A DNA stretch of 64,000 nucleotides from CAIKMD01 sp036501365 (GTDB lineage Bacteria; Pseudomonadota; Alphaproteobacteria; ATCC43930; CGMCC-115725). Positions 51,101 to 61,493 of this stretch are shown here, piece by piece. The stretch lies in the NCBI GenBank assembly GCA_036501365.1, contig DASYAL010000028.1, positions 46,189 to 110,188 on the forward strand, written 5' to 3'. The first letter of the stretch is position 1. Each line of letters opens with the position of its first letter. The position numbers were made by a program, and so were the translations under genes. The notes below the pieces were generated by a model. That model made no database searches and had not been told where the DNA came from. It saw nothing but the letters and a program-made list of their open reading frames with translations.

Positions 51101-52642
51101 CTACTTCGTCCAGGCGAAATCGCCGACTTCGGTAGCGATCGGGCTTGTCCGGTCGTCGAGGATCTGCACGTCCTTGCTATGCAGCATGACCAGCGGCAGA
51201 TCGGCGATGGGCAGGATGTAATTCATCTTGTTGATCTGATCGATGCCGGTCTGATAGATCGCGCGCCGCTTCACCTCGTCGCTTTCGAGGGCGCCGGCCC
51301 TTTGCGCCGCCTGGATCACGGGATCATTCCAGTAATCGCGCGTCTCGTTGAAGAAAAGATCGAAGATATTGTCCATATCGGGCTGCGCGCCGGTCGGATA
51401 AAAGCCGAGAAACGCGGTCAGCTTGCCGGCACCACGCAGGCCGACATAAAGCGAGATCGGCAGTGGCCGTACGCTCGCGCGAATGCCGACCTTGCGCAGC
51501 ATGCCGGCGATCGCCTCGCCGATCTCCTTGACCGGTTCGTGGACGTCGAATTCGAGATCGAAGCCGTCGGGATAGCCGGCCTCGGCAAGCAGCTTCTTCG
51601 CGTCGTCCGGATTGTAAGACGGCGGCGTGGTCGACGAGGCGCAGCCGACATCGGCATCGACGCAAAGCCCATCGAGGATCTGGGCGATGTCGCCGCCCGG
51701 GATGACCGTCTTCGCCAGTTCCTCGCGGTCGATCGCTTCCATGAAGGCTTTGCGCACGCGCTGGTCCTTCATGACCTTGTTGTCCGAGCGCCCAAGCGCG
51801 TCGAGCGTGACGTAGAGCAAGAGACCCGCATGTGTCGCGGTGATCCGCGCATTTGGCATCTGCGCCATCCCGCGCGCTGTGTCCGCTGTCACATTGCGGA
51901 TCACGTCGATGTTGCCGGTCATGAATTGCGCGATCTGCGTTTGCCGGTCCGGGATCGGCATGACGATAACGTTCTTAATTGGCGCGCGATGCAGCGCGTC
52001 TGGACCTTTGTCGTAATAATCGTCGAAACGTTGCAGCACCATTTTCTGCTGGTCGAGCGAAACGACCCTGTAGGGCCCGGTCGCGATCGCACCGAGCCGC
52101 CCGTAATCCGCCTTGTTGTCGAGCTTCGCCAGGACCTTCGAATCATAGATATCGAAGCGATAGGCGATAGTCTCGAGCTCGGTGGCAAAGGCGCGTTTCG
52201 CGGTGATGCGGACCTTGTAGCGGCCGAGCTTCTCGACTTTGTCAACCCAGTCGTAAAGATTCTTGAAGCGCAGCGATGTGTTCGGATCTTTGATGAAGTT
52301 GATCGTCGCGACCACGTCGTCGGCATCGAAATGATCGCCGTTGTGGAACTTCACATCGTCGCGCAGATCGAATTCGAAGGTCTTGTCGTCGATCTGCTGC
52401 CACGATTTGGCAAGGCGCGGCACGAATTTATGCGCGCGCTCGTCATAGCTAATCAGCGTTTCGTAGACATTGCGGAAGAACACCGCGGCTTCGTCGAGCG
52501 GAAACTGGTAGGGATCGAGCGTGCTCCACCAATCATTGACGGCATAGCGCAGGGTGTCGTCCGCTTTGCCCGCATAGGCAGGCGTCGCGATGAGAAAGCC
52601 GATCGCGCCAAGCGCGGCAAATCCGCGCCGCAATGAGGCCAT
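51101..52642 (-). CDS. ABC substrate-binding protein, family 5 (paralogue A)
   Basis: A 513-residue exported binding protein of the peptide/nickel family 5. The signal peptide is MASLRRGFAALGAIGFLIAT with cleavage after AYA. The mature protein has the family segments NDWWSTLDPYQFPLDEAA, FEFDLRDDVKFHNGDHFDADD (about 90-110) and DQRVRKAFMEAIDREEL (about 300-316). It has the same length and many identical stretches as the protein at 55829-57370, so the two are paralogues that bracket the operon. It ends the operon, 28 bases after the Rieske gene. No permease or ATPase is linked. Start at ATG 52642 with GGGAGG. Confidence 0.93.
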   Translation of the reverse strand: MASLRRGFAALGAIGFLIATPAYAGKADDTLRYAVNDWWSTLDPYQFPLDEAAVFFRNVYETLISYDERAHKFVPRLAKSWQQIDDKTFEFDLRDDVKFHNGDHFDADDVVATINFIKDPNTSLRFKNLYDWVDKVEKLGRYKVRITAKRAFATELETIAYRFDIYDSKVLAKLDNKADYGRLGAIATGPYRVVSLDQQKMVLQRFDDYYDKGPDALHRAPIKNVIVMPIPDRQTQIAQFMTGNIDVIRNVTADTARGMAQMPNARITATHAGLLLYVTLDALGRSDNKVMKDQRVRKAFMEAIDREELAKTVIPGGDIAQILDGLCVDADVGCASSTTPPSYNPDDAKKLLAEAGYPDGFDLEFDVHEPVKEIGEAIAGMLRKVGIRASVRPLPISLYVGLRGAGKLTAFLGFYPTGAQPDMDNIFDLFFNETRDYWNDPVIQAAQRAGALESDEVKRRAIYQTGIDQINKMNYILPIADLPLVMLHSKDVQILDDRTSPIATEVGDFAWTK

Positions 52643-52670
52643 CGTTATCCTCCCTCCTTGCCCAGGCCGG

Positions 52671-53816
52671 TCAGATCTGCGCCAGTTCCTTCGGCCGGTC
52701 GACCAAAAGATGCAGCTTCTCCGGGGGACGGCGCCAGGCCTTGATCGACTTGCCTTCGGCGATCTTCTTGAGCTCGCGTTCCCAGAGCTTGCGCAGAAGG
52801 ATGATGCCCTTGTCCGACTGACCGAGCCAATCGCGGCTGCGATCGACGATGCGGCCCTGTCCCGCGAGCGCGACATTGTCCTGGACGACGAAGAGGCCGG
52901 GATAGTTCGGATCGATGTCCTGGATGCGGGTCTTGCCGGTAAGGATGTCCTCGGTCAGCTGGTTGGGATCGGGATCCATCTTCGGCCGCACGCCTTGCCG
53001 CGCGCCCGCAGAGCTCGCGGGCCGTACCGCGACGCTCAGCGTCTGCATGTTCTCGTCGTCGACCGGTACGCGATAAGCGAGATAGACCGTCCAATGCGGC
53101 TGGTCGGGCGAGGGCGGCAGGTCGAGGAAATGGACGTTGGGCATCATCCAATGCGCGGTGCGCGTGGCATTGGCGCCACCGCCGGTGCGCGCGCCGATGC
53201 GGAGGATGCCGTAATCGGTCTCCGACACGTCAATCTCGGGCAGCTCGTTGAGGCCGTAGCTGTCGGTCGAGACGCGATGGACGAAATGCACATGGGTCTC
53301 GTCGAGATCGTTCTCGATGCGCTGGAAATAGTTGCAGGGCACGGTATGGCGGTTCGCGACCAGCACGCCTTCGGCTTCCTCCATCTCGGGAAAGCGCGGC
53401 AGCTCCGGCGCTTCACCCTCGCCGAGATAGGCGAAGATCAGGCCGAGATATTCCCGCGTCGGATAGGCGCGCGCTTTGACCTTGGCGGCGAAGCTTGCTT
53501 TCTCGGCGGGCTGCTCCCGGCACTGGCCGTCGCCGTCGAATTTCCAGCCGTGATAGAAGCAGCGGATGCAGTCGCCCTCGACCCCGCCGAGCGCCAGCGA
53601 GGTCTGACGATGCGGACAGCGATCCTCGAGCACATAAGGCGTGCCGCTGTCGCCGCGATAGAGCGTGAAATATTCACCGAGCGCCCGAATGCGCACCGGC
53701 CGGCCGGGCTTCAGTTCGTTGGCGATATAGACCGGCTGCCAGAAATGGCGGATGAAGCGGCCGGCGAGCGTGCCCGGTCCGATATGCGCGAAATCGCTGT
53801 ATTTGCTCGGCTTCAT
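52671..53816 (-). CDS. Rieske non-heme iron oxygenase
   Basis: A 381-residue oxygenase. Rieske ligands: Cys67/His69 (CPH) and Cys86/His89 (CFYHGW). Mononuclear iron: N169-x2-D172-x2-H175-x4-H180 (LDETHVHFVH). The set is complete. The C-terminal region fits vanillate demethylase or phthalate dioxygenase types. The reductase must be encoded elsewhere. The start is the ATG at 53816 after GGAGGAG; a long frame to 54167 is the antisense of other reading and is rejected. It lies between the alpha/beta hydrolase and binding-protein genes, spaced by 25 and 28 bases. Confidence 0.93.
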   Translation of the reverse strand: MKPSKYSDFAHIGPGTLAGRFIRHFWQPVYIANELKPGRPVRIRALGEYFTLYRGDSGTPYVLEDRCPHRQTSLALGGVEGDCIRCFYHGWKFDGDGQCREQPAEKASFAAKVKARAYPTREYLGLIFAYLGEGEAPELPRFPEMEEAEGVLVANRHTVPCNYFQRIENDLDETHVHFVHRVSTDSYGLNELPEIDVSETDYGILRIGARTGGGANATRTAHWMMPNVHFLDLPPSPDQPHWTVYLAYRVPVDDENMQTLSVAVRPASSAGARQGVRPKMDPDPNQLTEDILTGKTRIQDIDPNYPGLFVVQDNVALAGQGRIVDRSRDWLGQSDKGIILLRKLWERELKKIAEGKSIKAWRRPPEKLHLLVDRPKELAQI

Positions 53817-53841
53817 CCGTCTCCTCCGTGACCCACGCGGA

Positions 53842-54651
53842 TTATCCCCGATGCGCCGGGTCGAGAAAAGACCGCAGCAGCCGGACGCAGTCCTGGGCAT
53901 GCGAAAACGGCAGCCCATGGCGCGCATGCGGGAAAATATGGAGCCGGGCGTCGGGCAGCAGCCGTTGCAGCGCCTCCGCGACCGGCACCGGGATGAACGG
54001 GCTGCCGTCGGGATGGAGCAGCAGCACGGGGCAGGCGATCTGCCCAAGCTCGGGCGAGAGATCGGCACCGACCAGCACGCCGAGCGCGTTGAGGATCGAA
54101 GCCCGCGGCCAGGCTTCCTGCTGCGCCGCGAACCGGGCCCAGCACTCGGACGACAGCGCGCCATCATGGAAGCGGTCGCGCATGAAGATATCGGACCAGG
54201 CCTTGACGCCGCCTTCGTCGAGCTGCCGTCGCCATTGATCCACGCGCTCGATCGAGGCCCCGAGATGCGCGCCGTTGCTGACCGTGAGGGTCGCGATCCG
54301 CTCCGGCCGTGCCAGCGCTGTGGCGAGACCGATCGTGCCGCCGATCGACTCGCCGACGAGATGGAAGCGCTTCAAGCCGGCGGCATCGGCGACCGCGAAT
54401 ACGTCGCCTATCAGCTCATCGAGCGGCCAGGCGTCGTCCGGCGCCGGGATATGCGACCGGCCATAGCCGCGCATGTCGAAAGTGACCATGCGATAGCGGT
54501 CGGCCAGCGCCGGAAGCCAATCGCTCCAGATGCCGGCCGATGCGCCGATGCCATGATGGAAGAGGATCGGATCGCGCGCGGTCTCTCCTGGCGCGACCCG
54601 GTCGATCACCTCGAAATGCAGCGCACCATGTGTCGTTGAGGCGAGCGGCAT
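53842..54651 (-). CDS. Alpha/beta hydrolase (ring-fission hydrolase-like)
   Basis: A 269-residue alpha/beta hydrolase. The oxyanion stretch is FHHGIGASAG (about 31-40), the nucleophile Ser102 is in VGESIGG, Asp215 in HPDGSP and His245 in HARHGLPF. The triad is complete and the size fits MhpC/PcaD-type esterases and lactonases. A longer frame to 54927 was rejected because the ATG at 54651 fits the family N-terminus. It starts five bases after the MetE-like gene stop. It likely processes a product or precursor of the adjacent Rieske oxygenase. Confidence 0.9.
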   Translation of the reverse strand: MPLASTTHGALHFEVIDRVAPGETARDPILFHHGIGASAGIWSDWLPALADRYRMVTFDMRGYGRSHIPAPDDAWPLDELIGDVFAVADAAGLKRFHLVGESIGGTIGLATALARPERIATLTVSNGAHLGASIERVDQWRRQLDEGGVKAWSDIFMRDRFHDGALSSECWARFAAQQEAWPRASILNALGVLVGADLSPELGQIACPVLLLHPDGSPFIPVPVAEALQRLLPDARLHIFPHARHGLPFSHAQDCVRLLRSFLDPAHRG

Positions 54652-54656
54652 CCTGC

Positions 54657-55829
54657 CTAGGCGCGGCCCCAAAGTTGCTTCGTCGCGCGGCGCGCGCCTT
54701 CGGCCATCGCCTCGAACTTCGCCCAGCAGACCGAGGGATGGCCGACGCGCGTGCCGATGCCGCAATCGGTGCCGGCGAGCACGTTCTCGCGTCCGACCAG
54801 CTTGGCGTAGCGCACGAGGCGTTGCGCGATCAGGTCGGGGTGCTCGAGGAAGTCGGAGTAATGGCCAATGACGCCGGGAACCAAGGTCGCATCCGTCGGC
54901 AGCTTCACCTGCTCGAACACATTCCATTCATGTTCGTGGCAGGGATTCGACGCCTCGATCGAGAAGCTACCGGCATTGACGCGGAAGATGATGTCGGCGA
55001 TGTCCTTGAGCGGGATGTCGTCGTGATGCGGCCCGTGGAAGCTGCCCCAGCAGACATGCAGCCGCACCTTCTCTTTCGGGATGCCTTTCAGCGCCTGGTT
55101 GAGCGCCTCGACGCGCAGCACCGCGTATTTGCGATAGTCGGCGACGGACATCTGCGGCAGGCAGTTCCAGCCATCGGGCAAATCGGGATCGTCGATCTGG
55201 AGCTGAAAGCCGGCATCGACGATCGCCTGATATTCCTCATGCATCATATCGGCGATGGCAAAGACGAACTCTTCCTCGTTCTTGTAAAATTCGTTCGCCA
55301 TCCAATGCTCGATCGTGCCGGGCGTGTTGGCCGGCAGATAGGTCTCGGCGACCTTCACGCCGGCGGTCGCTGCCTTGAAATTATCGAGATCGCGCTTCAG
55401 ATCGGCCTGCCCGATATAGCGCAGCTTCTCGATGCAGACCGGCCGCGTCTGCGTGCCCTGCTGCTGCAGCCGGGCGCGGGGATTGGCCGTCGATTCGAAA
55501 TAGTCGGGGAACTTGGTGCGGTCGCGCGCCGTGATCTCGAGGCGGCGATGTTCGGTCGTGGGCCGCGCTTCGTAGCCGGCGATGCGCAGCCGCACATAAT
55601 CGGTGAAGTTCGACTTCGACAGCTCGCCGTCGTTGATGCTGTCGAGCCCACTCTTGATCTGCTGCTGCACGGTCTCGGCGACCGCCGATTTGAGCCGCGC
55701 CTCGAGCGCCGTCTGGTCGACGGCCTCGCCGCGCGATTTCGCCATCACCATGGCGCGCAGATCGGTCGGCCGTGGCAGCGAGCCGGCATGGGTGGTCATG
55801 ATTCGATCGGTGCTGTAAAGCGTCGGCAT
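54657..55829 (-). CDS. MetE C-terminal-domain-like (methionine synthase II family) protein
   Basis: A 390-residue zinc TIM-barrel protein of the vitamin B12-independent methionine synthase family. The zinc ligands are His258 and Cys260 (RLHVCWG) and Cys356 (GTDCGIG). The N-terminus STDRIMTTHAGSLPRP is characteristic of the stand-alone C-terminal-like group, which includes alkyl-CoM and other methyl/alkyl transferases. Full MetE is about 750 residues. It overlaps the stop of the upstream binding-protein gene by one base (TGATG). With a Rieske oxygenase and hydrolase in the operon, a demethylation or thiol-transfer step is plausible; that is inference. Confidence 0.88.
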   Translation of the reverse strand: MPTLYSTDRIMTTHAGSLPRPTDLRAMVMAKSRGEAVDQTALEARLKSAVAETVQQQIKSGLDSINDGELSKSNFTDYVRLRIAGYEARPTTEHRRLEITARDRTKFPDYFESTANPRARLQQQGTQTRPVCIEKLRYIGQADLKRDLDNFKAATAGVKVAETYLPANTPGTIEHWMANEFYKNEEEFVFAIADMMHEEYQAIVDAGFQLQIDDPDLPDGWNCLPQMSVADYRKYAVLRVEALNQALKGIPKEKVRLHVCWGSFHGPHHDDIPLKDIADIIFRVNAGSFSIEASNPCHEHEWNVFEQVKLPTDATLVPGVIGHYSDFLEHPDLIAQRLVRYAKLVGRENVLAGTDCGIGTRVGHPSVCWAKFEAMAEGARRATKQLWGRA

Positions 55830-57370
55830 CAGTTGCTCCAATAAAAGTCGCGGATGTGGTTGTCGATCGGGCTTAAGGGGTCTGGCGTGATCTTCACGTC
55901 CTTGGTCGAGACGAAGACCATCGGCAGGTCGGTCAGCGGCATGATGTCATTCATCTGATTCACGCGGTCGATCGCGCCCTTGTAGATGTCGACGCGTTTC
56001 TCCTGGTCGAACTCCGCCGCGCCGGCCTTCTGCGCCTGCTTCAAGACGGGGTCGTTCCAATAGTCGCGGTTGCCGTCGAAGAAGAAATCCATCAGGTCGT
56101 CCATGTCGGGCCGGGCATTGGTCGGGCGATAGCCCATGAAGGCGGTGAACTTGCCCTCGCCCCGGAGCCGCACATAGAGCGCGCTCGGCAGCGAGCGCGT
56201 GCTGGCGCGGATGCCGACCTTGCGCAGCTGGCCGGCGATGGCCTCGGCGATCTCGGCGACCGGCTCGTAGGCGTCGAGCTCGAGGTCGAAGCCGTTGGGA
56301 TAGCCGGCCGCGGCGAGCAGCTTCTTCGCGCCTTCGGGATCGAAGTCCGGCGGCTTGGTCGTCGAGGCGCAGCCGAAGACGCCGGCGACGCAAATGCCGT
56401 TGAGCGCCTCGGCGATGTCGCCGCCGGGAATCACCGTGCGTTTCAGCTCATTGCGGTCGATCGCCATCATGAAGGCTTTGCGCACGCGCTGATCGGTCAT
56501 CACCTTGTTGTCGGAGCGGCCGACCGCGTCGAGGGTGACGTACATGAGCTGCCCGTCATGCATCGGCGCGACGCGCACATCGGGCATCTTCGAGAGCTCG
56601 CGCACCGTATCGGCGCTGGCATTGCGGATGACGTCGATATTGCCGGTGATGAATTGCGCGATCTGCGTCTGACGGTCGGGGATCGGCACGCCGACGACAT
56701 GCTTCACATGCGCGCCGAACGGGCCGTTCAAGTCGCCCCACCAGCCGTCGAAGCGGTCGAGCACCATCTTGTCCTGCGCCAGCGAGACCACCTTGAATGG
56801 GCCGGTGCCGACGATGGCGGTGCGGCCGTAATCCGCCTTGTTCTCCATCTTGTCGAGCACCTTCGAATCGAAGATGTAGAATTGATAGGCGATGGTTTGC
56901 AGATCGACCGGGTTGGGCGTTTTGGCGACGATGCGCACGGTGTAGGGTCCGACCTTCTCGGCCTTCTCGACCCAGTTGTAAACGTCCTTGTGGCGCATCG
57001 GGTATTTGGGATCGATCGCGTAGTTGATGGTCGAGACCACGTCGTTGGCGTCGAACTTGTCGCCATTGTGGAATTTGACGTCGTCGCGCAGCTCGAATTC
57101 GATTGTGCGGTCGTCGATCCGCTTCCAGGACTTGGCGAGCCGCGGCACATAGTCCTGCTTGCGTTCGTCGAAGCTGACGAGCGTTTCATAGACCGTTTGG
57201 TAGAACACCGCGGCTTCGTCGAGCGGGAACTGGTAGGGATCGAGCGTGCCCCACCAGTCGGTTACGGCAATGCGCAGCGTGTCGTCGGCGCGATTGGCGA
57301 TAGCGTGGCCCGACGGCCATGCGACGAGGCAAAGCAGCGCCGCGATTCCGGTCCAGAGTCTGGACATCAT
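55829..57370 (-). CDS. ABC substrate-binding protein, family 5 (paralogue B)
   Basis: A 513-residue exported family 5 binding protein and first gene of the operon. The signal peptide is MMSRLWTGIAALLCLVAWPS with cleavage near HAIA. The mature sequence parallels paralogue A along its whole length: TDWWGTLDPYQFPLDEAA, VGVPIPDRQTQIAQF and DQRVRKAFMMAIDRNEL. Differences cluster in the central lobe, so the ligands probably differ. The first of two ATGs at 57370 follows GGGAGG. No permease or ATPase is linked, so it must use a transporter encoded elsewhere. It diverges from frmA. Confidence 0.93.
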   Translation of the reverse strand: MMSRLWTGIAALLCLVAWPSGHAIANRADDTLRIAVTDWWGTLDPYQFPLDEAAVFYQTVYETLVSFDERKQDYVPRLAKSWKRIDDRTIEFELRDDVKFHNGDKFDANDVVSTINYAIDPKYPMRHKDVYNWVEKAEKVGPYTVRIVAKTPNPVDLQTIAYQFYIFDSKVLDKMENKADYGRTAIVGTGPFKVVSLAQDKMVLDRFDGWWGDLNGPFGAHVKHVVGVPIPDRQTQIAQFITGNIDVIRNASADTVRELSKMPDVRVAPMHDGQLMYVTLDAVGRSDNKVMTDQRVRKAFMMAIDRNELKRTVIPGGDIAEALNGICVAGVFGCASTTKPPDFDPEGAKKLLAAAGYPNGFDLELDAYEPVAEIAEAIAGQLRKVGIRASTRSLPSALYVRLRGEGKFTAFMGYRPTNARPDMDDLMDFFFDGNRDYWNDPVLKQAQKAGAAEFDQEKRVDIYKGAIDRVNQMNDIMPLTDLPMVFVSTKDVKITPDPLSPIDNHIRDFYWSN

Positions 57371-57420
57371 CGCCTGATCCTCCCGCCGTTAGTTTCCCTC
57401 GCGGCGACACGCGACGGCAA

Positions 57421-57489
57421 GCGCAATCGACGCTACCATCGCGCGGCGCGCCGAGCTTGCCCACGCGGCGCGGTGGGATTCGATTGCGC
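57421..57489. promoter_or_regulatory. Inverted repeat in the frmA / SBP operon promoter region
   Basis: GCGCAATCGA (57421-57430) is matched by a perfect TCGATTGCGC (57480-57489). The arms are 49 bases apart and sit 50 bases before the binding-protein start and just before the frmA ribosome-binding site. They may be paired half-sites for one regulator of both divergent genes. Confidence 0.4.
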
Positions 57490-57509
57490 GCCGAAGCGGA
57501 GGAGATGCC

Positions 57510-58622
<1,113 letters not shown>

Positions 58623-58671
58623 AATGAATTAGACTTCGTCCATACGGCGCAAAGCCGCGAGGGAGGATCAG

Positions 58672-59652
58672 ATGAAGCTCGTCGTTTATGGGCTGGGTAA
58701 GCGCGTCGGCGCGCTCAAGGACCATTCGGTTATCGATCTGTCGGGCGCTTACGCGAAATATCTGCGCGAGGCGAAAGGCGAGACGCAAGCAGAAGAGCTG
58801 GCCGCGGTGCAGGTGCCATCCGATCTCGCGAAGCTGATCGAAGGCGGGCGGCGCGCACTCGACGAGGCCTATAAGGGTCTCGATCACCTCGCAAACGCCA
58901 AGGACCAGAATGCGGTCAATGGCGCGAAGCTGGTCCATGCCGCGAATGCGGTGAAGATCCATGCGCCGCGGCCGAACGGCACCCGCATGGCCTGCGCCGG
59001 CTCCAACTTCACCAGCCACCGCGAGCGCATGACCCTGCGCTCGGGCCGCGAAATCCGCCCGCCCTTCATCTGGGGCTTCTGGAAGATCAGCGATCCGATC
59101 GGCCCGGGCGAGGATATGATCTATCCGGCGCGCTGCGACCGGCTCGATTACGAGGGCGAGCTCGCGATCATCCTCGGCAAGGGTGGCAAAGACCTGAAAT
59201 CGAGCCAGCTCAAGGATTATGTGTGGGGCGTGACGCTGTTCTGCGATTGGAGCGTCCGCACACGCGAGCCGCTGGGGCCGATGAATTTTGCCCCGGGCAA
59301 GAATTTCGACACCTCCGGCTCGCTCGGTCCCTGCATCGTCGTCGACGAGGTCGATTGCGCGAATGTCGATATCGAGACCTTCGTCAATGGCGAGCGCCGT
59401 CAGGCGCACAATACCAAGGAGATGACGTTCTCATTTGCCCAGTATCTCGAATACCTGTCGCGCGATCTCACCTTGAAGCCCGGCGACCTCATCTGCAGCG
59501 GCACCGGCGAAGGCACCGCCGCCGATTCGAGCCCGACCAACGCTGACGGCACGCAGCCGCCGGACAGGTTCTTGAAGATCGGCGACAAGGTCGAGATCAG
59601 GTCGCCGCAGGTCGGCAGCCTCACGGCGACGATCATCGCAAAGGCGAAATAG
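58672..59652 (+). CDS. Fumarylacetoacetate hydrolase family protein
   Basis: A 326-residue FAH-family protein. The metal-binding Glu residues are in DYEGELAIILGKGG (about 160-173), and GDLICSGTGEGTAADSSP near 270 is the usual phosphate/substrate loop. The N-terminal 110 residues form the smaller domain, beginning MKLVVYGLGKRVGALKDHSV. It would hydrolyse an acyl-pyruvate-like diketone or act as a decarboxylase. The ATG at 58672 follows AGGGAGGA. It shares only the core with the FAH protein of the F420 operon. It follows frmA by 49 bases and may be co-transcribed with it. Confidence 0.9.
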   Translation: MKLVVYGLGKRVGALKDHSVIDLSGAYAKYLREAKGETQAEELAAVQVPSDLAKLIEGGRRALDEAYKGLDHLANAKDQNAVNGAKLVHAANAVKIHAPRPNGTRMACAGSNFTSHRERMTLRSGREIRPPFIWGFWKISDPIGPGEDMIYPARCDRLDYEGELAIILGKGGKDLKSSQLKDYVWGVTLFCDWSVRTREPLGPMNFAPGKNFDTSGSLGPCIVVDEVDCANVDIETFVNGERRQAHNTKEMTFSFAQYLEYLSRDLTLKPGDLICSGTGEGTAADSSPTNADGTQPPDRFLKIGDKVEIRSPQVGSLTATIIAKAK

Positions 59653-59655
59653 CGC

Positions 59656-60957
59656 TCACCGCAAGAAGTAATGCGGCACCGCGAGGGCCAGCGCGGGAAA
59701 GGCGAGGATCAAAGCGAGGCGGACGAAATCCCCCATCCAGAAGGGGATGACGCCCCAATAGATTTGCTTCAGCGGCACCTCGGGCAACAGCGACTTCAGC
59801 ACGAAGATGTTGAGCCCCAAGGGCGGGTGCAGCACGCTCATCTCGACCACCACGACCAGCACGATGCCCCACCAGATCAGGTCATAGCCGAGAAGGCCGA
59901 CGATCGGGACAAAGATCGGCACGGTCAGGAAGATCAGCGCGAAGCCTTCGATGAACATGCCCAAGAGCACGTAGAACACCATGATGATGAGGATGACCTC
60001 GATCGGCGTGGCGTGCAGCTTCTGGATGAAATCAAGCACGCTTTCCGACATCCCCGAGATATTGACGAACTGGTTGAGCACCAGCGCGCCGAAGATCACG
60101 GTGAACACCATCGCCGTCGTGGTCGCGGCCTCGACCAGCGATTCATAAAAGATCCGCCAGGTCATCTTGCGCCGCAGGATCGCGAGGACGAGCGCGCCGG
60201 TCGCGCCGATGCCGCCGGCTTCGGTCGCGGTGAAGATGCCGTAGGTGATGCCGCCCATGATCAGGGCGAAGAGAGTGAGCACACCCCAAACCTTGTAAAG
60301 CGCGCGCCAGCGCACGTCCCAGCTCGGCCGCTCGGCGCGCGGACCGCTGCGCGGCTTGATCAGGGTCACGATCTGCACGACCGCGAAATAGACCGCGATC
60401 GAGACGAACACCGGCCCGATCGCGGCGAGGAACAGCTTGGCGATGTCCTGCTGGGTCAACAGGCCATAGACGATCAGCGCGCCGCTCGGCGGCACCAGCA
60501 TGCCGAGTGCGCCGCCTGCCGCGACCGTGCCCGTCGAGAGCGAATCGGCATAGCGATAGCGCCGCATCGACGGCACTGCGACGCGGGCCATGGTCGCGGC
60601 GGTAGCAAGGGACGAGCCGCAGATCGAGGCGAAGCCGGCGCAGGCCGCGATCGTCGCCAGCGCGAGGCCGCCGCGATAATGGCCGAGCCAGCGATGCGCG
60701 ACCTCGTAGAGATCGTCAGAGAGCGCGGCGTGGTTGACGAAGGTCCCCATCAGGATGAAGAGCGGCAGCACCGAGAACTGGAAATCGAGCGTCAGGCCGA
60801 GGATCTGCTGCCCAGCCATGGCGGCGGCGGCGGTCAGGCCGGCGGGATGGAGGAAGGCAAAGCCGAAGAAGCCGACCGTGAACAGCACGACGCCGAGGGG
60901 CACGCCGAGGAAGAAGCCGACGAGCATCACCGTGAAGCCGATCAGCGCGGTCAGCAT
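59656..60957 (-). CDS. dctM: TRAP transporter large permease (DctM)
   Basis: A 433-residue inner-membrane protein with about 12-13 helices, from the DctM family that drives sodium-coupled uptake. Marks are the N-terminal FTVMLVGFFLGVPLGVVLFTVG, GGLALATIAACAGFASICGSS near residue 95 and GGALGMLVPPSGALIVYGLLT near 155. It begins with a one-base TAATG overlap on the DctQ stop and is the last gene of a complete P-Q-M operon. The gene is convergent with the FAH gene, three bases apart. Confidence 0.95.
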   Translation of the reverse strand: MLTALIGFTVMLVGFFLGVPLGVVLFTVGFFGFAFLHPAGLTAAAAMAGQQILGLTLDFQFSVLPLFILMGTFVNHAALSDDLYEVAHRWLGHYRGGLALATIAACAGFASICGSSLATAATMARVAVPSMRRYRYADSLSTGTVAAGGALGMLVPPSGALIVYGLLTQQDIAKLFLAAIGPVFVSIAVYFAVVQIVTLIKPRSGPRAERPSWDVRWRALYKVWGVLTLFALIMGGITYGIFTATEAGGIGATGALVLAILRRKMTWRIFYESLVEAATTTAMVFTVIFGALVLNQFVNISGMSESVLDFIQKLHATPIEVILIIMVFYVLLGMFIEGFALIFLTVPIFVPIVGLLGYDLIWWGIVLVVVVEMSVLHPPLGLNIFVLKSLLPEVPLKQIYWGVIPFWMGDFVRLALILAFPALALAVPHYFLR

Positions 60958-61493
60958 TATTCCGGCCCCGGTCCCTCGATGGTGCTGGTCGCGGTTGCAT
61001 CGTCACGCCCACGCAAGAAAAGATAGAGCAGCACGAAGGCGACCAGCGCGGCGACGCCAGAAAGCGCCGCGAAGACATAGGTGAAGGGCGCTTCCGGTAT
61101 GTCGAGAAAGGTGCTGAGCGTGCCTTCTTCCTGCAGCTCGATCGCCTGGAGGAGGATGAGATAGCCGATGAAGCCGAGGCCGAGCCCGGTCATCGCCAGG
61201 ACGAAGGCGCGCTGAAGGAAGAGCGCGCGGCCTTTGAGGAGCGCCGCGAACGACCGTACCGCGATGTGGCGCTGCATCTCGGTTACCAGCGGCAGGGCCG
61301 AGAAGATAATGAAACCCAAGAGAAAGGACTGCATTTCGGAATCGCCGGGGATCGGCATATTGAGGAAATAGCGCGCGACCACGGCGGCGAAGGTCAGCGC
61401 CATCATCGCGAACAGGCACAGAGCCGCGATCGGTCCGAAGAGCTGCAGCGCGCGCGGTCGCCGCGGCGCGGCGGAACGCTCGGGGAGGCTCAT
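60957..61493 (-). CDS. dctQ: TRAP transporter small permease (DctQ)
   Basis: A 178-residue small membrane subunit with four helices. The second region FLLGFIIFSALPLVTEMQRHIAVRSF (about 46-71) carries the family's conserved pattern. The start overlaps the DctP stop by four bases (ATGA) and the stop overlaps the DctM start. It joins the large permease to receive ligand from DctP. A Gly/Ala-rich C-terminal end suggests no extra domain. Confidence 0.92.
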   Translation of the reverse strand: MSLPERSAAPRRPRALQLFGPIAALCLFAMMALTFAAVVARYFLNMPIPGDSEMQSFLLGFIIFSALPLVTEMQRHIAVRSFAALLKGRALFLQRAFVLAMTGLGLGFIGYLILLQAIELQEEGTLSTFLDIPEAPFTYVFAALSGVAALVAFVLLYLFLRGRDDATATSTIEGPGPE

